Notes under the pieces: model-generated
Seen by the model: only the letters and a program-made list of their open reading frames with translations
The model's database searches: none
Told to the model about the DNA's origin: nothing
Position numbers and translations under genes: made by a program
Shown here: in pieces, positions 15,219 to 18,352 of the stretch
Position numbering within the stretch: position 1 is the stretch's first letter
Layout: each line of letters opens with the position of its first letter
Assembly: GCA_964409865.1 (NCBI GenBank)
Contig: CAYPGE010000153.1
Span: forward strand, 1 to 18,352
Direction of reading: 5' to 3'
From: Anammoximicrobium sp964409865
GTDB taxonomy: Bacteria; Planctomycetota; Planctomycetia; Pirellulales; Pirellulaceae
Length of the DNA: 18,352 bases

Positions 15219-18200
15219 CTACGGCGCACGCGGCGACAATTTGACATCGACGGTGCCGCCACTGCCGGCGCGGCGGAATTCGACGCGGATGATGGCGCCG
15301 GGGTCCTTTTCGGCGAGGGTTTGCGATACGTCGTCCAGTGCCTGCACGGCTTTCCCGTCGATACGGAAGATGATGTCACCGGGCTGCAAGCCGGCGCTTG
15401 CCGCTGGCGATCCGCCGGCGACGTCGCGAATCTTGAGGCCCTCGGGCGATGTCAGCAGCGTCATGCCTGTCACGGGCGTGCTGCCTCGCGGCCAGCGTCC
15501 CCAGACTTCGCCGTTTCTCAAGCGGCCGACGAAGCTCCAGGCATTGCCCAATTGGCTGTAGACCGCGCCGCCGAAGCCGCTGCGCTGAATATGGACGCCG
15601 ACCAGCTTGCCGTAACGGTTCAGCAGGCCGCCGCCGGCCGTCCCATCCGGCGGGTCAAAGTCGGTCCACAACCGCTGGCCGACCAGTTGCCGAACCTTGG
15701 CCACCGTCGCCGACGCCCCGGCATCCGGCTTGGGACTCCGCGACACGGCAGCGTAGAAATCTCCGGCGTTCAATTGCGTAAAGCTCTCGATCTCGACCGC
15801 CGGAAACGGGCCCGGAGTGGTGATCCTGACCAGGCCCAGATCCAAATCGCGGCAGATGCCTTTGGTCTGGGCGTCCAGCGTTCGCCCGTCGGCGAGCGTG
15901 ACCTTCGCGTTCCGGTTCGGCGCGATGACCAGGTGCCCTGCCGTCAAGATGTCGCCCTCGCCGCTGATGATCGTCCCCGTGCCGACCCGTCCATCGCCGA
16001 AGTCGATCAGTACGGTGGACGGCACGACTCGCTCTTGGACCGCGGCCAAGGCGGTCCGGTTGGCCTCCCCGGCCGCCGGATCCGTGGCGAGCTGTTGGGG
16101 CAGGTAGCGAAAGTCGTCCACCGAGCGGGCCAGATAGATCTGATCGAACAAGACGTATTCCCCATCGGGTGCCCAGAGCGTGATCCCGTCGGCGTCCAAC
16201 GGGCCAAAGTCCGCAAACAGGTCTCGCGTGATCACGGTCCATTCGTCTGGCAAGGCGCCATCCTGGACTCGTCGCGCCTGCAACAAGCACGGTTGGCCCT
16301 GGCCGGCATCGTAGCGGGCCGGGCGTTCCACACTCTGGCGGTGGTTCAACTCCAGGCAGATCCGCCCGGCGCCCTTCTTCCGGAAGGCGAATCGCAGGAA
16401 GCGAAACTCGCCCCACGCCGGCCGCTCGCGGACCGCCAGCGACTGGGGCCAGCGGTGGCGATACAGAGGACCGGCCGGCAGTTTCACGGACCTCGTCCCC
16501 GACTGCCGGTCGTCGGTGACCAGCGTCGCGGGCGGGAGCGGGGCCGCCGGCGGCGTGGGGGCCGGCGTCGCTGGCGCCGCGGCGGACGGCTCGGCGGGCG
16601 TTGCGCTGCCATCGACCGGCTCCGGCGCGGTCGCCACGAAAGCGCCTTCGTCCTCGAACAGTACTTGGATCATCGGCAAACGCTCGAGCAGCACGATCCC
16701 TTGCCAGCAGACCGGCGTCTCCTGATCGCCGGGAACCTGCCGAATCTCGGCTTCGACCTCGCGCGGACCGGCGCTCAAGTAGTCTTGTAAAGGAACGACC
16801 AGCGGCCCCACTTCGTTCCGCCAGTTGTCGCTGAACGGAACCTCTTGCTCGAAAGCCAATTCGCCGTCCAGCAAGACCTGCACGCTCGGGCGGCCTTGTT
16901 GCGCCCGGTCCTGGCCGACGGACAGCAGCAGCCAGCGATCCCGCGGAGCGAGGGTCAGCCGCCGGCTGAGCACCAGCGGTTCCTTGCCGGTGCTGACGCC
17001 GCGCGAGAAAGCCGCAGGCCGTCCGGGAAACTCGCGCAGCAGGCTGGGCCACGTGGCGCTGGGCCCCAAAACGGCGGTCCAGCCTTCCCAGGCGGGCACC
17101 TGCCGCGGCAGGCTGCGGCGAATTTCCTCTTTCAGCCGGTCGGGATTCAATTCCAGGACCGGCTCCAGCCAGTCGGCGCAATCGCGAATGTGGAAGGGGT
17201 CGGCGCCCGCAGGACGCTTGTCATGCGCCGGATCGACCTCCAGCACGAGTTGGCCGGGCGCCTCCGGTTTGACGGACAAGCCGACCCGGCCGATTCCCCG
17301 CACCGTCTTCGACCCCACCAGTACGGGACTCTCGTAAATCGGCGGCGACGCCGGGTCGCCCGCGCGAATCCGGCCTTGGATGCTGCCGCCATCGCCCACC
17401 GTTCGATCCAGGCCCAACTCCGCGCGCACGGCGACGGCCAGCGGCGTCAGGGGAAACTGTAACTGGCTGAAGGCGTGCACGCCAAAGCCCCAGCCGAATT
17501 CGCGACCGCCGCTGTGCAACGTGCCGCCTTGGACGTTGCGATTGACGCGCGGCGGCCAAGCGGACGCGCCCACCGCGCCGGGACCATCCGCGTGGGCCGG
17601 CGGGATGCGGGTCAGTGGGACGTCCTGCGGTGCGAACAGTCGGCGAAACACGACGTTGGCGGCCGGAACGTAGATCACGTCCAGCGACCAGGCGGGCTGA
17701 ATGCCGTGCGCCCAGTTGCGCCAGTGTTCGGCGCCGCCCCAGGCGAATACTGTCAGACGGTCCAGCGACGAAGTCGCCACCAGTCCGTCGTCCGTCTCCA
17801 ACTGCATCAGCCGTGTGTCCGGATTCGGGCAGGAGAGGGCCAACTCGTCAAAGTAGTCTTGCCAAAAGTCGCGTGCCGGCAGGTGCAGTTCCGCAATGTC
17901 CGCCAACAGCAGACGCCGCGTGCCCGTCTCCAACAGAAGCAACACCTGCTCGCCGTCAAATCTCGCGGACCGGAATGAGAGCGAACTGCCGTCCAGCAGG
18001 AACACGGTACCGGGCCGGTAACGGTCCGATGAGCGCCGCTGCCAGACCAGGCGGCGCACGAATTTGGCGACGACCCGAATCACCGGCTCGTCCAGCGACT
18101 GCGGGGGACGCAGTTGCGTCGTCGGACCCACCAGCCAGTGCGGAAAACTCTGTTCGGGCGAGCCCGGCGCCTGCCCGTGGTACTCTAACGCCACCCCCGG

Positions 18201-18352
18201 CAGGCGGTCGCCGGAGAAAAGCTCGACAAAAGCGTCCGGTGCGGAGGCCAGATTTAGCTGCCGGTCGCGCAGCCACAGCATCGGGTTGCCGGGATCCAGC
18301 AGCGAGCGGCCGTCCAGGGTGGGGATCGCGTCCGCCTTGTGCCAGTTGGCCA
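15219..18352 (-). CDS. Giant exported NPCBM + trypsin-like pseudoprotease + PDZ protein, partial
   Basis: The frame is open to the right edge (ANWHKADAIPTLDGRSLLDP precedes the first in-window Met at 18281), so the N-terminus is missing. Residues are numbered from that Met, with 1020 in view. About 240-370 resembles an NPCBM/NEW2 carbohydrate-binding module (GGTLHSGGREFGWGFGVHAF). About 551-586 is an Ala/Pro linker. About 750-900 is an HtrA-like chymotrypsin fold with His783 in ILTAGHLV and Asp814 in RDLDLGLVRI. The nucleophile motif reads GTAGGGLLN (880-888) instead of GNSGGPLLN, so the catalytic Ser is Ala882. About 940-1015 is a PDZ domain (GLKIRDVAGGSPAASAGLQP, then GDIIFRIDGK). It is probably exported, and either a non-proteolytic binding protein or a protease that uses an unusual residue. 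Confidence 0.78.
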   Translation of the reverse strand, partial: ANWHKADAIPTLDGRSLLDPGNPMLWLRDRQLNLASAPDAFVELFSGDRLPGVALEYHGQAPGSPEQSFPHWLVGPTTQLRPPQSLDEPVIRVVAKFVRRLVWQRRSSDRYRPGTVFLLDGSSLSFRSARFDGEQVLLLLETGTRRLLLADIAELHLPARDFWQDYFDELALSCPNPDTRLMQLETDDGLVATSSLDRLTVFAWGGAEHWRNWAHGIQPAWSLDVIYVPAANVVFRRLFAPQDVPLTRIPPAHADGPGAVGASAWPPRVNRNVQGGTLHSGGREFGWGFGVHAFSQLQFPLTPLAVAVRAELGLDRTVGDGGSIQGRIRAGDPASPPIYESPVLVGSKTVRGIGRVGLSVKPEAPGQLVLEVDPAHDKRPAGADPFHIRDCADWLEPVLELNPDRLKEEIRRSLPRQVPAWEGWTAVLGPSATWPSLLREFPGRPAAFSRGVSTGKEPLVLSRRLTLAPRDRWLLLSVGQDRAQQGRPSVQVLLDGELAFEQEVPFSDNWRNEVGPLVVPLQDYLSAGPREVEAEIRQVPGDQETPVCWQGIVLLERLPMIQVLFEDEGAFVATAPEPVDGSATPAEPSAAAPATPAPTPPAAPLPPATLVTDDRQSGTRSVKLPAGPLYRHRWPQSLAVRERPAWGEFRFLRFAFRKKGAGRICLELNHRQSVERPARYDAGQGQPCLLQARRVQDGALPDEWTVITRDLFADFGPLDADGITLWAPDGEYVLFDQIYLARSVDDFRYLPQQLATDPAAGEANRTALAAVQERVVPSTVLIDFGDGRVGTGTIISGEGDILTAGHLVIAPNRNAKVTLADGRTLDAQTKGICRDLDLGLVRITTPGPFPAVEIESFTQLNAGDFYAAVSRSPKPDAGASATVAKVRQLVGQRLWTDFDPPDGTAGGGLLNRYGKLVGVHIQRSGFGGAVYSQLGNAWSFVGRLRNGEVWGRWPRGSTPVTGMTLLTSPEGLKIRDVAGGSPAASAGLQPGDIIFRIDGKAVQALDDVSQTLAEKDPGAIIRVEFRRAGSGGTVDVKLSPRAP

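Noticed and set aside
14843..15379. 178-aa open frame on the minus strand across two repeats
   Set aside because: Its translation is mostly the palindromic element; it is repeat-derived, not a gene.
15030..16790. 586-aa open frame on the plus strand
   Set aside because: It is antisense to the HtrA/PDZ part of the large exported protein and begins inside repeats. No recognisable domain.
1..18352. CRISPR array, tRNA or rRNA genes
   Set aside because: No regularly spaced identical repeats with unique spacers and no cloverleaf or rRNA-like sequence were seen. The repeats present are palindromic or short-period.

Overview
The window looks like chromosomal DNA of a planctomycete, probably in or near the order Pirellulales. 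This is an inference. It rests on high-GC genes with wide spacing, a two-LamG/GH32-like secreted enzyme, a giant secreted NPCBM-protease-PDZ protein, a planctomycete-type thioredoxin-like protein, a prophage-portal remnant of a type I associate with this phylum, and many intergenic palindromic repeats. No rRNA, tRNA or CRISPR array was seen.

Left part (1-2143): the start of a small membrane protein runs off the left edge on the minus strand. Next comes a decayed prophage morphogenesis fragment on the plus strand: a small head-completion-like ORF overlapping the first codons of a lambda-type portal gene. The portal gene is broken by a heptamer tandem repeat, a 72-nt inverted repeat and an internal deletion. 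This part has visibly lower GC than the rest.

Middle part (2144-9458): three minus-strand genes follow. They are a 981-aa secreted LamG-LamG-GH32-like protein with its own promoter candidate, a UspA-like protein, and a LonB-type AAA+ protease whose stop codon overlaps the UspA-like start (ATGA). Divergent from lon, on the plus strand, is the most notable gene in the window: an exported thioredoxin-like protein with an in-frame TGA exactly at the second position of a CxxC-like motif (C-Y-T-TGA). The reading frame continues for another 125 well-behaved codons, so it is a strong selenoprotein candidate. An intrinsic terminator follows it.

Right part (9560-18352): a zinc-ribbon rhomboid protease and a MalK/UgpC-type ABC ATPase lie head to tail on the plus strand and converge on a PhcB-like methyltransferase. 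Upstream of that on the minus strand are glpD and then a very large exported protein. The latter has an NPCBM domain, a trypsin-like domain whose catalytic serine appears replaced by alanine, and a PDZ domain; it runs off the right edge. The gaps hold a REP-like GTAG palindrome, a 95-nt inverted repeat, and the second copy of a palindromic element whose first copy lies between lon and the selenoprotein candidate.

There is no single large operon. The clearest functional units are lon with uspA (translationally coupled protein quality control or stress) and rhomboid with the ABC ATPase (5-nt gap). ugpC and glpD suggest glycerol-3-phosphate handling, but they are on opposite strands and no permease is present.
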